NCBI RefSeq assembly: GCF_030272615.1
Contig: NC_081409.1
Coordinates: forward strand, 473,304,573 to 473,368,572
DNA from: Cryptomeria japonica
Lineage: Eukaryota > Streptophyta > Pinopsida > Cupressales > Cupressaceae
Reading direction: 5' to 3'
Length of the DNA: 64,000 nucleotides
In this document: in pieces, positions 1-12,254 of the stretch
Position numbering within the stretch: the stretch's first letter is position 1
Layout of the letters: every line of letters begins with the position of its first letter
Made by a program: the position numbers and the translations under genes
The notes under the pieces: generated by a model
Databases searched by the model: none
Told to the model about the DNA's origin: nothing
The model's input: only the letters and a program-made list of their open reading frames with translations

Positions 1-2
1 TT

Positions 3-68
3 TATGATGCACAAAGGGATCACCTTAGGAGTGGCCCATTGAAAGAGTTCTTTGTTAAAATAGGAGGG
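3..68 (+). pseudogene. ORF A, segment upstream of the copia-1 insertion
   Basis: Frame 3 is open from the window edge to base 68 (22 codons). If copia-1 and one copy of the GAGGG duplication are removed, the same frame continues without interruption into 7864 onward (codon 66-68 GGG, then 7864 TTA). This short piece is therefore the upstream part of the large degraded ORF A, cut by the insertion. Its own N terminus lies outside the window. I do not recognise it from this piece alone; see the 7864-10950 entry. Confidence 0.7.
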
Positions 69-1614
69 TGTTGGCAATATAGCATTATAACAGACAATGA
101 AAGATTGTTGGCATTTCATAAGGATATTGAGAAGGTTGTTGATGATTATGGATATAACTGATTAAATATGTTTACTGTCTTGATATTATTATTTTGTCAT
201 TGATGTCAAGAAATTGATTTTCTAATTCAGTATGATGTTGCCATATCTTGAGAAGTATGATATGAATATTATAAAGATGTCGGTTAAAGACACAGGAAAG
301 AATATGATGAATAAGGGGATGAATAAGGTATTCAATGGGCAACTAGTACCAAGTCAGACAATGATGAGATCATGATGTTTTAGATTATTTTAACATCATA
401 CATATGTTGTAAAATGTAAAGGTTAATATTATACTATGTTATCAAGCAAAGAACCTAGTCGATAAACCCTAAGGAACCTAGTCGGTAAACCCTAAGGTTA
501 TCACTATCGGTTAATGAAGGTGGAGTGTCTATCGAGTGAAGTTTAGTATTCACCAAGTTGTTACTGAGTTGTAACCGAGCTATAACAGAATGAATTAAAT
601 GTTTGCATGCGGTATTTAATGAAGGAAGCTGATGAGCTAGAACTATTCAATGATTGGTGAGCCATGAATGAAGTTTGTTAACAAATCTAAGGCAATGAAA
701 AGTTGACATGAAGATCTATAGCTCAGATTGAACTGCAATACCCTGGCACAAGTTCCAAGACTAATATCCAAGTTCCAAGGTAGGGTAAAATGTTTTCAGA
801 TTGAAAGATGCATTGAACCTGGACAAGATTGAAGATCTGATGGCTATGATTGATCATGGGAAATGTGATCAAGGAGATTAAGTGGTTACCTAATTGTTTA
901 TAAATAGGAAACTATTGATAAACAATGTATGCGGGCAAGTGTATGCACAGGGATGCTACATAGTGATTACCAAGCACAGAAGCTTGAAGACCTGTTAGAA
1001 TAATAAAGTATTGAAGCCCAGCAGATAGACAAGATTAGTTCTATGTCTAGATTGTATTGAACAAATAGGAATCTGCTTTAGCATTTTAGATGTGAAGTTG
1101 CAGATAGATTTTATTACTGTTATTTTGTGAAAGTGACAGAAAATCTCTTAACTGAGTGGACTTAACAGTCTTATTTGTAAAATCCTCTAGCAAGGTGACA
1201 TTCTGATTGAGTGTTTGAAATCCTTTAACAAGGTCACTTCTAACAAAGTGAAGATCCTAACAGATCTGAGGGAAATCCCTTTAACTAGATCACATCTAGC
1301 AATGTATTTGTAATCTTTAACAGGATTTTCTTTTAATCGAGCATACTCTAGAAGAGTATATTTCTTAGTGGGTCCAAAATCCCACAGTGGTTTTTCCCTA
1401 TTTGGGTTTCCACGTTAAATCTGGTGTTATGAGGTTTATGATGTTCATATGCTTCTGAGTTTGCATGTTTGATAGTTTTGGTTATATTACTGAAATATAT
1501 GTTACTGAGGTTGAATCTGATGTTTTTATGGATGATTAAGTTTGTATGATTCACCCCCCCCTCTCATCTTGTTGGCTATCAGATCTGTACTTATATTAAG
1601 TATTAGAACTATCA
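69..1614 (+). repeat. 5' LTR of copia-1
   Basis: The 1,546-bp direct repeat is matched along its length by 6314-7858. It starts TGTTGGCAATATAG and ends AACTATCA just before the primer site. It contains a TATA box at about 898-906. Near its 3' end it has the block CCCACAGTGG...GGGTTTCCACG (about 1381-1415) and a C-rich stretch at 1552-1562. Similar blocks occur in the LTRs of copia-2 and family B. Confidence 0.95.
898..906 (+). promoter_or_regulatory. TATA box of the copia-1 5' LTR
   Basis: TTATAAATA lies 830 bp into the LTR. The 3' LTR has the same motif at 7143-7151. Position and conservation fit the core promoter at the U3/R boundary. Transcription start was not observed. Confidence 0.6.
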
Positions 1615-1616
1615 AT

Positions 1617-1628
1617 TGGTATCAGAGC
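1617..1628 (+). other. Primer binding site (initiator tRNA-Met type) of copia-1
   Basis: TGGTATCAGAGC begins two bases after the LTR end. It is the standard Ty1/copia primer site complementary to the 3' end of initiator tRNA-Met. The same site occurs in B1 at 18532-18543. Confidence 0.92.
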
Positions 1629-1677
1629 TTTGGACTCCAGAAGGAAAGTTTAAAGGCACTTGAGTTAAAGATCCAAG

Positions 1678-2643
1678 ATGTATAAGAGGGATGCACTAAA
1701 GCTGAACAATTCAAGTTTCTCTACATGGCAGAAAAGGATGAAGCTACATCTATCAAGAGTTGGAGAATATGTTGTATACTATCTAGAGAATTATTTTGTT
1801 ACACTGAGCACCTATCCATTGACTATGGAAGAGAAAAAGGCAAAGCAAGAACATATTCACACAATGATTGAAATAACATATGCATTGACCGATTCAGAGT
1901 TTAATGATCTAGAAGGTTGCAATGATGCAAAGGCAATGTGGGATAAGCTCATATCAGTATATGGAGGAGATGAACATGTTCAAAGAGAAAAAGTAGATAT
2001 TCTAAGAGGACAACTTGAATCTATGAGGATGAATGAAGGTGAGAACATAACACAGTACAACACAAGACTAAAGGAGATTGTCAATCAAATCAAAGGAGCA
2101 GGTGGAACTATTGAAGAAAAGGATATAACAAGTAAGTTGTTAAGAACCCTTCTACTAGCTTATGTAATCCGAGTCTCTACAATCAATGAATTGAGGTCTA
2201 TACCTAATATGCCAGTTTCTTTAGATGCTACTATTGGTAAGCTACATGCATTTGAGTTAAGTAATTTTGATAATAGTGGATCTTCGGTAAATAAAGTTGA
2301 ATCTGTATTTAGTTCTTTTCATCTTGATGAATATAATGATTTCAATGAAAGAAAGTATAAGTACTTTGAAGGAGATCACAGTGGAGCAAGTGAAAGATTT
2401 TGTAAGAACATGGAGGCAGTACACAAACTGTATGAGGAAATCAAAAAGCAAGAAGAGTTTGAAGCACTATTAGCCAAAAGGTTACCGAGAGGCAAAGGTA
2501 AGTATAAAGGAAAACTACCTTTGAAATGTTTCAATTGTGATAAAATAGGACATATGGATTCTAACTGTCCTGACAAAGATTCTACTGAAAAGAGAGATTA
2601 CCGAGATGACAGACAGAAAGATAACTATCACAGAGGATACTGA
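1678..2643 (+). pseudogene. gag: copia-1 Gag (capsid and zinc knuckle)
   Basis: This is an open frame of 321 codons from an ATG 50 bases after the primer site. The N-terminal half is the Ty1/copia Gag fold (UBN2-type: W-x-MKLHL near residue 22, AMWDKL near residue 85, TINELR near residue 180). One zinc knuckle of type C-x2-C-x4-H-x4-C lies near residues 283-296 (CFNCDKIGHMDSNC). Gag packages element RNA in cytoplasmic particles. The frame ends at a TGA at 2641-2643 where an Arg codon (CGA) is likely ancestral. The same frame continues into the protease region, so Gag and Pol were one polyprotein. Start choice rests on proximity to the primer site and homology to the family start. Confidence 0.9.
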
Positions 2644-4263
2644 GACTTCAGAAGAAGACATAGAAAGACATGCCTAATAGCTGATGAGGAATCCAATGAT
2701 GATAAATCAGATGATATAGATATAGAGGAAGTAGTTTATGTGGCTATCAAGGATGGATCAGATCAAGAAAGGTATGAAGAAAAAGCCCTAATATCTCACA
2801 TAAACACTAATGATTCTTGGATTATAGATAGTGGATGCTCACATCATATGATAGGAGATAAACACAAGTTTGTTATGTTAGAGGATTATGATGGAGGCTA
2901 TGTTAGATTTGGTAAGGATGCACCATGTCCAGTGAGAGGTAAAGGATCTATAACACTTCTTGACAATGCAAGATGCAATGATGTTTATTGGGTTGAAGGT
3001 TTGAAATGCAATTTGTTGAGTGTAGCATAGCTAAACAACACAGGTTACCGAATAAAATTTCATAAGGGAATTGTCAAACTTCATGACAAGAATGGAAAGT
3101 TAGTTGCTACCGAGACACAAACAAAAGGTAATACATTTCACCTTGACTCAACTTGGAATAAGTGTTTGTATGCAAAGACTGATGATACTTGGTTATGGCA
3201 TAAAAGGTTTTGTCATGTCAATTTTGATAATCTGATCAAAATAAGTAAGAAGCACAGAGTAAGAGGTCTATAGAGTCTTGAAAAAATTGAGAATGCTATG
3301 TGTCGAGGATGCCACATGGGTAAGATGACAAGATCAAGCTTTACAAGTAAGTCTTACACTTCTAATGGAATTTTAGATCTAGTGCACACTGATCTTTGTG
3401 GTCCTATGAAATTTCAAAGTTATTATGGTGATAAATATTTCATATTATTTGTGGATGACTATTCAAGGATGATGTCAGTAATGTTTTTAAAAGAAAAATC
3501 AGAAGCTTTTCAAATGTTTAAATGGTACAAGGCAAGAGTTGAAAATGAAACAGGAAGACAACTAAAATGTCTTAGATCAAATAGAGGAGGAGAGTTCACA
3601 TCTGATGAGTTCAACTTATTTTGCAATGATCATGGTATTAAAAGACAAGTCTCTGCACCGAGAACTCCACAGCAAAATGGAATAGCTAAGAGAAGAAATA
3701 GATCTATTGTGGATTGTGCTAGAATACTGATGATTGAAAAGAAGGTGCCACAAAAATTTTGGAGAGAAGCAATAAGTACAACTGTTTACACCGTGAACTG
3801 AGTTCAATTGAAGAAAGGTACTTTGAAGACACCATATGAAATCTGGTATGATAAGAAACCTAATGTTAGTTATTTTAAAATCTTTGGAAGTAGATGCTAT
3901 GTTCATAAAGATGATAGAAATGGCAAATTTGATTAAAAAAGTGAAGAAGGAACGTTTCTAGGTTATTCTTCTAGAAGCAAAGCATTTAAATGTCTAATCA
4001 AATCATCTAACAAAATAGTAGAAAGTGCAAATGTGAAAATTGATGAATTTGCAGAAAGAAATGATGAAGGAAATTCCAAGGAACCAGAAGACTATGATGA
4101 ATTTGTCTATGTTCAACTGAGAAGTCCTACCAAGAAGACTGTTGAAGAAAATGAAGAGAATATCCAGTTACCAAGTGATGAAGAAGATCATACAAAGCCT
4201 ACTGAGCCTGTATTAGCCAAGTATGTCAGAAGACATCATGCACCATTAGATTATAGGAGATAA
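2644..4263 (+). pseudogene. pol: copia-1 Pol: protease and integrase region
   Basis: Same frame as gag. The aspartic protease is at about 2815-3030, with active site WIIDSGCSHHM and the LLSV end of the domain. Integrase follows: a zinc-binding HHCC region at about 3190-3330 ending in CRGCHMGK, then the catalytic core at about 3385-3800. The core keeps VHTDLCGP (first Asp). The second motif reads RSNRGGEF (Asp to Asn) and the third reads NGIAKRRNR (catalytic Glu to Lys). In-frame stops lie at 3028 (TAG), 3271 (TAG), 3799 (TGA) and 3934 (TAA). A charged linker runs to 4263. A frameshift near 4245 moves the rest of pol into the next frame. Integration by this copy's own enzyme is not possible. 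Confidence 0.9.
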
Positions 4264-5857
4264 GGATGATCTAGTGATGACAAGGAACAAACTAAGACAG
4301 AACACATGTTTGATATCTGAATTTGAACCGAGAATAGTGAAAGAGGCATTTAACAGTGAAGATTGGATAAATGCTATGACAAAAGAGATTGATCAAATCA
4401 AGAAGAATGACACATGGACACTAATCCCAAGACCGAAGGACAAAAATGTAATCGGTACAAAGTGGATTTTCAGAAACAAGCTAAATGAAAAAGGAGAGGT
4501 CATTCGAAACAAAGAAAGACTAGTTTGCAAAGGTTATGCTCAAGAAGAAGGAATTGATTATGGTGAAACTTTTGCACCTATTGCTAGACTTGAAGGAGTA
4601 AGGACATTGTTGGCCTACGCTACTTTCAAAAATTTCAAGGTATATCAAATGGATGTCAAATCTGCATTTCTGAATGGAATATTGGAAGAAGAAGTTTTTA
4701 TTGAACAACCTAAAGGATTTGTTGAAGACAATAATAAAGATCAAGTATGTAAATTGAACAAAGCTTTATATGGTTTGAAACAAACACCTAGAGCATGGTA
4801 TGAAAGATTGCACTCTTATTTTATTAAGATTGGTTTTTTAAGGACAAGTGAGAACAATATTTACATGAAGAATGATGAAAATGGAATACTAATCTTAGCC
4901 ATATTTGTTGATGATATTATATTTTGTGGAAATGACTCTTTATGCAAGACCTTTGGAAATGAAATGAGCAAAGAATTTGAGATGTCAGTAATCGATGAGA
5001 TAAAGTATTTTATAGGTTTACAGATACTGCAAATGAAAAATGAGATTTTCATTACACAATCCAAGTACATAAAGGAAATCTTGAAGAAATTTGGAATGGA
5101 GGATTCAAAACTAGTAAGTACTCCTATGACTACCAACTGTAAATTATCAAAGAATGATGAATCTGCATCTATTGATGAGACACTTTACTGATCCATGATT
5201 GGAAATCTACAATATGTTGTTCACAGCAGACCAGACATAGCACATGTAGTAGGTATTGTTGCAAGATTCTTTGTAGATCCTAAGGAAACACACATGATAG
5301 CAATCAAAAGAATTTCTAGATACTTGAAAGGCACAGAGGATTATGGCTTAGTATATCGAAAAGGAAATGATTTTGATTTAAAAGTTTATACTGATGCTGA
5401 TTGGGCAGGCAACATTGATGACAGAAAAAGCACAAGTGGAGGAGCTTTCTTTTTAGGAGAAAGACTAGTGAGTTGGCTTAGCAAGAAACAAGGATGTGTT
5501 TCACAGTCAACAGCAGAAGCTGAATACGTTGTTGCAGCATTGAACTATACCAACATTGCATGGATCAAACAACTATTGGAAGGTATAAATGAGAAAGTTA
5601 CCAAGCCAGGAACTATATTCTATGACAATACTAGTGCCATTAATATTTCAAAGAATCCTGTTATGCACTCTAAGACAAAGCACATATCTATCAAATATCA
5701 TTATCTTAGAGAAGAAGCTCAAGAGAAGAAAGTGGTATTGGAGTATGTTAGCACAAAGGAACAAATAGCAGATATCTTCACCAAACCACTACCAAGGGAC
5801 ACTTTTGAATATCTCAGAAGTAGGTTAGGGGTCCTACCCCTATCTTCTACTCACTGA
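4246..5857 (+). pseudogene. pol: copia-1 Pol: reverse transcriptase and RNase H
   Basis: Frame 2 begins at the IIGDKDDLVMTRNKL block that precedes RT. RT (about 4330-5060) has KWIFRNK, VCKGYAQEEGIDY, YQMDVKSAFLNG, LYGLKQTPRAWY and the catalytic FVDD motif at about 4906-4917. A TGA at 5189-5191 breaks LYRSMIGNLQY just before RNase H. RNase H (about 5385-5857) keeps its acidic residues in YTDADWAG, STAEAEY, YDNTSAI and the following KTKHI helix. The natural stop follows RLGVLPLSSTH at 5855-5857. Apart from the frameshift and the one TGA, this is the best preserved part of the element. Confidence 0.92.
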
Positions 5858-6313
5858 CTGATTTCGGTGAAAGCATCAATCTGATGACTCTATAGAATAT
5901 CTTTTGGGAGTAGATGCTGATTTATACACTTTAGGATGTTTTCTAAAGGTGCACAGGAAATATTATAGGGAATAGGAACTGAAGACAAATGCTCTGACCG
6001 AGACTCAGTTGATACACAACAATAGGAAATAACTTCTTACAGAAAGTAATTATGTTTTCGTTCTTTACTTTTTGGCATCATTGTCAAAGGGGGAGAAGAC
6101 TACTATAAAGGGGAGAAGACTAATAGGGAGGAAGAAGACCTATCAGGGGAGAAGACTAAAAGAAAACTAAGCAGACTACAGATTGGAAAGAAGACTGAAA
6201 CTAGGAGAAGTCTAATGTATGGGGGAGAGTAGTTCAGCATTTCAGAATCACAGCAATCCAAATCTTTTAAGGTCAAATCAATTGATTTTTCCATTAATTC
6301 CAAAGGGGGAGAT
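5858..6313 (+). other. copia-1 3' untranslated region with purine-rich repeats and polypurine tract
   Basis: Non-coding. At about 6089-6205 a unit of the form GGGGAGAAGACTA recurs four to five times with small changes. The tract CAAAGGGGGAGAT at 6301-6313 directly abuts the 3' LTR and is the plus-strand primer (PPT). The upstream repeats resemble degenerate PPT copies. Confidence 0.75.
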
Positions 6314-7858
6314 TGTTGGCAATATAGCATTATAATACACAATGAAAGATTGTTGACATTTCATAAGGATATTGAGAAGGTTGTTGATGATTATGGATAT
6401 AACTAATTAAAGATGTTTACTATCTTGATATTGTTATTTTGTCATTGATGTCAAGAAATTGATTTTCTAATTCAGTATGATGTTGCCATATCTTGAGAAG
6501 TATGATATGAATATTATAAAGATGTCGGTAAAAGACACAGGAAAGAATATGATGAATAAGGGGATGAATAAGGTATTCAATGGGCAACTAGTACTGAGTC
6601 AGACAATGATGAGATCATGATGTTTTAGATTGTTTTAACATCATACATATGTTGTAAAATGTAAAGGTTAATACTATACTATGTTATCAAGCAAAGAACC
6701 TAGTCGGTAAACCCTAAGGAACCTAGTTGGTAAACCCTAAGGTTATCACTATCGATTAATGAAGGCAGAATGTCTACCGAGTGAAGTTTAGTATTCACCA
6801 AGTTGTTACCGAGTTGTAACCGAGCTATAACAAAATGCATTAAATGTTTGCATGCGGTATTTAATGAATGAAGTTGATGAGCTGGAACTATTCAATGATT
6901 GGGGAGCCGTGAATGAAGTTTGTTAACAAATCTAAGGCAATGAAAAATCGACATGAAGATCTAAAGCTCAGATTGAACCGCAATACCCTGGCACAAGTTC
7001 CAAGACTAATATGCAAGTTCCAAGGTGGGGTAAAACATTTTCAGATCAAAAGATGCATTGAACCTGGAAAAGATTGAAGATTTAATGGCTATGATTGATC
7101 ATGGGAAATGTGATCAAGGAGATTAAGTGGTTACCTAATTGTTTATAAATAAGAAACTATTGATAAAAAATGTATGCGGGCAAGTGTATGCACAGGGATG
7201 ATACATAGTGATTACAGAGAACAGAATCTTGAAGACCTGTTAGAATAACAGAGTATATAAGCCCAATAGATAGACAAGATTACTTCTATGTCTAGATTGT
7301 ATTGAACAAATAGGAATCTTCTTTAGCATTTTAGATGTGGAGTTGCAGATAGATTTTATTACTGTTATTTTGTGAAAGTGACAGAAAATCTCTTAACTGA
7401 GTGGACTTAACAATCTTATTTGTAAAACCCTCTAGCAAGATGACATTCTAATTGAGTGTTTGAAATCCTTTAACAAGGTCACTTCTAACAAAGTGAAGAT
7501 CCTAATAGATCTTAGGGAAATCCCTTAATCGGGTCACATCTAGCAATGTGTTTGTAATCTTTAACAGGATTTGCTTTTAACCGAGCATACTCTAGAAGAG
7601 TATATTTCTTATTGGGTCCAAAATCCCACAGTGGTTTTTCCCTATTTGGGTTTCCACATTAAATTTGGTGTTATGAGGTTTATGATGTTCATATGCTTTT
7701 GAGTTTGCATGTTTGACAGTTTTGGTTATATTACTCTAATATATGTTATCAAGGTTGAATCTGATGTTTTTATGGATGATTAAGTTTGTATGATTCATCC
7801 CCCCCTCTCATCTTGTTGGCTATTAGATCTGTACTTATATTAAGTATCAGAACTATCA
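6314..7858 (+). repeat. 3' LTR of copia-1
   Basis: The 1,545-bp copy of 69-1614 begins TGTTGGCAATATAG after the PPT and ends AACTATCA. It is followed by the second GAGGG target copy. TATA box at 7143-7151. The conserved CCCACAGTGG...GGGTTTCCACA block is at about 7624-7660. Confidence 0.95.
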
Positions 7859-7863
7859 GAGGG

Positions 7864-10800
7864 TTAATAGTTGTAGGCCCCATTACAATGGAACCCTTCT
7901 CCCTGAATCTATTTACTCTAAGAGCTAAGGGTATGTATTGGGCACTGTGTCATATTTTTGGAGAAGATGGTGAGAAAAACATGGCAACCCATTACATGCT
8001 AATGATTGCACAAATTTTAAACCCCTCTCTGGCAATAACATTTGATTATGCATCATACCTTACTAATGCAATTCATGCAGGGCTAGTAGGGATAAAAAAT
8101 TGGTAAGGTGGACAGATCATTTGGATGGTATTCTCTTCTAATGCACGTGTTTTTGTTCAAGAGTGCTGACTATTTTGCAAAGGAAATGGATTTGGTTAAG
8201 GTGAAAGATAACGAAGAGATTCCTGTTCAAGTTTGGAGCACTGTTTTATCCTGGGATAGAGAGGATTCTAGCTATTTAAAGTTTGATAGATGCTTTGCAT
8301 CTAAGATTAGATTTCTTTTGTGCACAGAAAACCCTAGGATTCCTAAGGCTCTCTTGGAATTCCTCAGGCCTAAAGAGTTTGCTGAGGGTATTAAGATTGT
8401 TCACAATTGGGGAGATATGTATTTGTACCCTATTTCTACCATTTTCAGAGTGTATGGTTTCAGAGGTACTCCTTATCTATTTCCCTATCAGGTCCCATTG
8501 AAGATAGGGATTGCAGAAGTCTTGAGGCAAATTGGAGGTGTGCAAGAGGCAGAGCTGACAAGTAGGGGTAAAGAGACCATTTTCCCAACCATTACCATGG
8601 CCCATCATTTTTTGATCACTAAAGGTGGCTAGAAATATTTTGAAGAATTCTTTAAGCCATATAGGTTGTCAACTGCAGTTTCAAGATGTGTAGAACCTAA
8701 GGAATTTTTCAACGACATGTTTAGAAAGAGGGTAGTGTGTAAAGGTAGGCCTCACCAATTTCAGTTCCCTAAAGATTTAATTAGAAATGAATTCAATTTA
8801 GATGAGCAAGAACTGAGGAAGGAGAAGTGGGTTGCATATAAGAGGGCTCTTGATTTTATTCATCAATTTGATAGCAGCTATGACCCTCTCTCTAGTTTCA
8901 ATCCCTTTGAGGAGAAAATCAAATTCTTGGTTCTTTATTTTGAAGACCTCATGCAAACCTTGAAAGAAAAAAGGGAGGCTATAATGCAAAATGATCTTGA
9001 CAAGGTTAAATTGGTTTTAGCTAATCCTACCTTTGCTAAGGCTATCCCACCTGGTGATTATGTGATGCATAGGAAATCAAAGTACAATGTGATGATGCCA
9101 GTGACAGGTGAGCCTTCCACATCAAGAGGAAAAAGAGCAATTGAGGATGTCATTGACATCCAAGACTCCTCTAAAAGGCAAAGGGTAGGAAAGGAAGTGC
9201 AAACCAATGAGCCTTTGTATTCTCCATCTCAGTCCCCTATCGACATAGGAGATGAGCAGGTGGTGGCCGAATAATTATTATAGTTAGGGAGTCTCGGGGA
9301 GATTGCCTGCACATATGAGGAGACCCAAGAGGGGATGCCAGAAGAGCCACCTAGTGCTGAAATGAACTTGACTGATGGTGAGATAAAGGGAAAAGAGTTA
9401 GACCTTACTGTTAATCAAGCCAGTGAGGATTTCATGGCTAATAGTAATTTTGTTACAATAGGGGCTTTCATGCAATTTGTGTGGAAGCAAAATATGGAAC
9501 AATTCAAAGCCAGATGTGAGAAAAGGAAGAGTGAACAACCTCATAGAGATGTACCTCAGGTGGAAGAAGAGGTGAAGTAAGAAATGATTGAAGAGTTTAA
9601 GACTATTACTCCTGAGAAGGGATGAGAGATGGTGTCTAAGGCTGGAGTTTTAATCCTCCCTGAATGGGATATAGCTGATGGTCTCATTCTTGAAGTAGTA
9701 AGGAGGGAAACCAAACCCATGAAAGGAGTAACCTTCAGCAAAGATAATGCTGCTCTAGTCATGTGGTCATTGAAGAAGGATTAGAGTAAAAGGAGGAAAG
9801 ATGTATCAGATTCTAGTCTCCTAGGAGGCATGATTGTAAAAAGAGTCCAAGATACAGGGGTGGTGGAAGCTGCAAGCATGGTCTTGGAAACTGCAAATTT
9901 TAGTGTGGCAGTAGCAGAAAAGGAGGCAAAAGAAAAGGCTAATCTCCGATTAAAATTGGAAACCATCTTAAAGGCTTATAATGAGACAAAAGAAGGAGTA
10001 GCCAATAGAGACAATATTATTGCTAGACTTCAGAGTCAATTGGCAGGTCAGCACCATCCAGGTGAATCCTCTACTCTCATGATAGCCTCCTCTCTAGCAA
10101 GACCTCCACCTACTAGTCCCATTATAGAATATCCCCTTCTCCTATGCCATCTAGTTTCCAGTCAGCTAAAACTATCCAAAATGAGTTGGAAAAGTTTAAA
10201 CAAGCTCAAACCTTGTTTGCAAGCAAGTATGAAGAAAAGGTAAAAGACACAATTTTGAAGGTTGTTGATTCGGTCAAGGCCTCTGTTGTACACATTTCTA
10301 TGAAAAATATCCTGAATATTCTGATTGAATTAAGAGAGGATGAAACCACCTTAGAACCAATTCTTAATAAGTGGATGCCTAGAGGTAAGGAGTTAGAGCT
10401 CATGTGTTCATCCCATGCAAATGCAGAGGCCAATGATAATCTTAGGTCCACTAGTGAGTTTATAAAAGAAATGAATATATTCTAAAAGGAAAGGGCAGGT
10501 GTAAAAAGAAAAGCCCAACTGTATAGAAAAGAATATTTAGATCACAAATATGAATTGTTTCCAGGGGGTTTTGTGGGTCCAATTCAGTTGAAAGAGGAGA
10601 AGGCATGGCTAGAAGAGCTAGACCACAAATTGTCCCAAAGGGTTAATGAAATTATTAACACTGATGACACATCCTTATTTGTCCAAACAATTGAAGAGAT
10701 TGAAAAAGTGAAATCACATTATGGTTTCATAGAAACAGAAATTGAGCAGTTAAGGGTCACTTGGAAAAGGCTAGAAGGGATGAAACATAAGATTATTAGC

Positions 10801-10950
10801 TTTGCTTGGCCAAGTGATGATGTATTCTAGGAGTGGAAGGACAAATACATTGGATAAAAAGAAGATACTCCAGAGAAGATAGAAAAGATTGCAGCAGAAC
10901 AACAAACGGAAGAGGCCATTGATATTGAGAAAGACTTGTAACTATTTCTT
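7864..10950 (+). pseudogene. ORF A: degraded large ORF of unknown function, retroelement-associated type
   Basis: About 1,000 codons remain recognisable. Frame 1 runs from 7864 to about 8100. Frame 2 runs from about 8102 to 10240, with stops at 8630, 9272, 9578 and around 9622 and 9781. Frame 1 resumes from about 10144 to 10950, with stops at 10483 and 10828. The N-terminal ~470 codons look globular and aromatic-rich (WGDMYLYPISTIFRVYGF at about 8410-8463). The rest is charged and coiled-coil-like. I cannot name a family. Its order and several aligned positions resemble ORF C and family B ORF2, so I read it as an accessory ORF of an older element rather than a host gene. A decayed lineage-specific host gene is the alternative. 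Copia-1 inserted into it. Confidence 0.6.
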
Positions 10951-11850
10951 GGTGAGTATCACAATTTGTAACAAACCTTTCTAGGAATGTCCGAAGCTGG
11001 TATGCATCCATAATGTTATAAATGGATACCAGGACTAGTAAAAGAGGATCACAATAATTTTGTAAGGAAACTCTGGCAAAATATATTTAGGTTTCTTTTT
11101 CTGGTTTCATGGAGATGACTCTGGATGATGTAATATTTTCAAGAATGAATATAAATTGATAAATCAAAGTTTTGGGCCTAAAATTTCTTTTTCTTTTGGT
11201 GTGCATTCTGTAGTTTGTTGGTTTCATTTGGATAATCTAGGGTTGTTCGAATGAGCATGGATTGTAAGGCGATCTTATAGACATTATTTTTGGCTTTTCT
11301 CTTCAAGAGAGGGATCAAATGTGCAAGGAATATTTTTTTTCGCAAATCTATTATCTGTTGCCATGAATTTGATGAGTTATTTTAGTTAAATGGGAAAGGA
11401 TCTATGTATATGTTAGGCATGCATGAGGTTCATGAAAGCTGAGATGATGAGGCGTATTAGAATGTTTAGTTGTTGAAAATTATTGCTTAATTTAGGCGAC
11501 TTTGTAGCCTGGATAAGGCACTGGTACTTGTTGTCGAATTCTTTCTAATTTTCTTGAAGATCAATACTGAAGAAGTATATAAGTTTTTATTCAAATATTT
11601 CAGTTTATGTTGAGGTGATGAAATCCACTAGTTTTTTACACTAGTTTATTGTGGATCTCATTTAAAAGTGTTAAAGTATTCATAGAAGGTATACCCCCCT
11701 GAACTTTGGATAAGTTCAAAGTGTAGAAGCTTCTCAAAACCTTGTTATATGTTACTTTAAGGTTATTTTTTCCTTGTTCTCTTTATATGCAGACAGGGTT
11801 ATTCATTTTCTTACAGGGGATAAGAGGGAAATCAGAATTTGAGACTAACA
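10951..11850. other. Non-coding stretch downstream of ORF A
   Basis: No supported ORF. Mildly AT-rich sequence, probably the 3' untranslated part of whatever carried ORF A. It ends at a sharp junction with truncated copia-2. A purine-rich patch at 11815-11834 could be a PPT remnant, but no LTR follows it. Confidence 0.4.
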
Positions 11851-12250
11851 CATCTGATAAACCTTGTAGTTTTTATAAGCAACATAGGCAAGAAATAATC
11901 TTACAACTTCAATCCTAGCTACACGGGAAAAAGTCTCTCCATAATCAATTCCTTCCTTCTGAGAATATCCTTTACAAACCAATCTAGCCTTATTCCTTAT
12001 AACTTGACCATCCTCATTCAATTTATTTCTAAAAACCCATTTAGTTCCAATAACATTTTTTATTTTTAGGCCGGGGAACCAAAGTTCATGTGTTATTTTC
12101 TCAATCTAATCTAATTCTTTTCCATAGCTTTCAACCAATATTCATCTTTACATGCCTCAATTACTGATACTGGTTCAACTTGTGAAATTAAACATACCTC
12201 ATTAGTTGCTAGTCTTCTTCTTGTCATTACTCCATTGCTCTTATCCCCAA
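11851..12250 (-). pseudogene. pol: copia-2 reverse transcriptase, N-terminal fragment
   Basis: Minus-strand translation gives [39 protein letters not shown] and a block ending YKNYKVYQM, which align with copia-1 RT at 4455-4650. The sequence then stops matching at 11851, before the catalytic part. A nonsense codon lies in the region just before the domain. Confidence 0.85.
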
Positions 12251-12254
12251 TAAT

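Larger units (their letters stand above)
69..7858 (+). mobile_element. copia-1: complete Ty1/copia LTR retrotransposon
   Basis: This is a full-length element of 7,790 bp. It has LTRs at 69-1614 and 6314-7858, both starting TGTTGG and ending ATCA. A perfect 5-bp target duplication GAGGG lies at 64-68 and 7859-7863. A primer site complementary to initiator tRNA-Met follows the 5' LTR and a purine tract precedes the 3' LTR. Domain order is gag, protease, integrase, RT, RNase H, which is Ty1/copia order. The polyprotein has six in-frame stops and one frameshift, so this copy cannot make its own proteins. In the first ~140 bases the two LTRs differ at about 7 positions by eye, mostly transitions. 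The insertion is therefore old but not ancient. Confidence 0.95.

Noticed and set aside
7864-10950. ORF A as a host protein-coding gene
   Set aside because: Many stops and frameshifts, no intron evidence that restores a frame, and resemblance to element-borne ORF C and B-ORF2; kept as a pseudogene of probable element origin.
11701-11830. Acceptor-like TTTATATGCAG and TTTCTTACAG downstream of ORF A, suggesting introns
   Set aside because: No open frame on either side fits a spliced exon.
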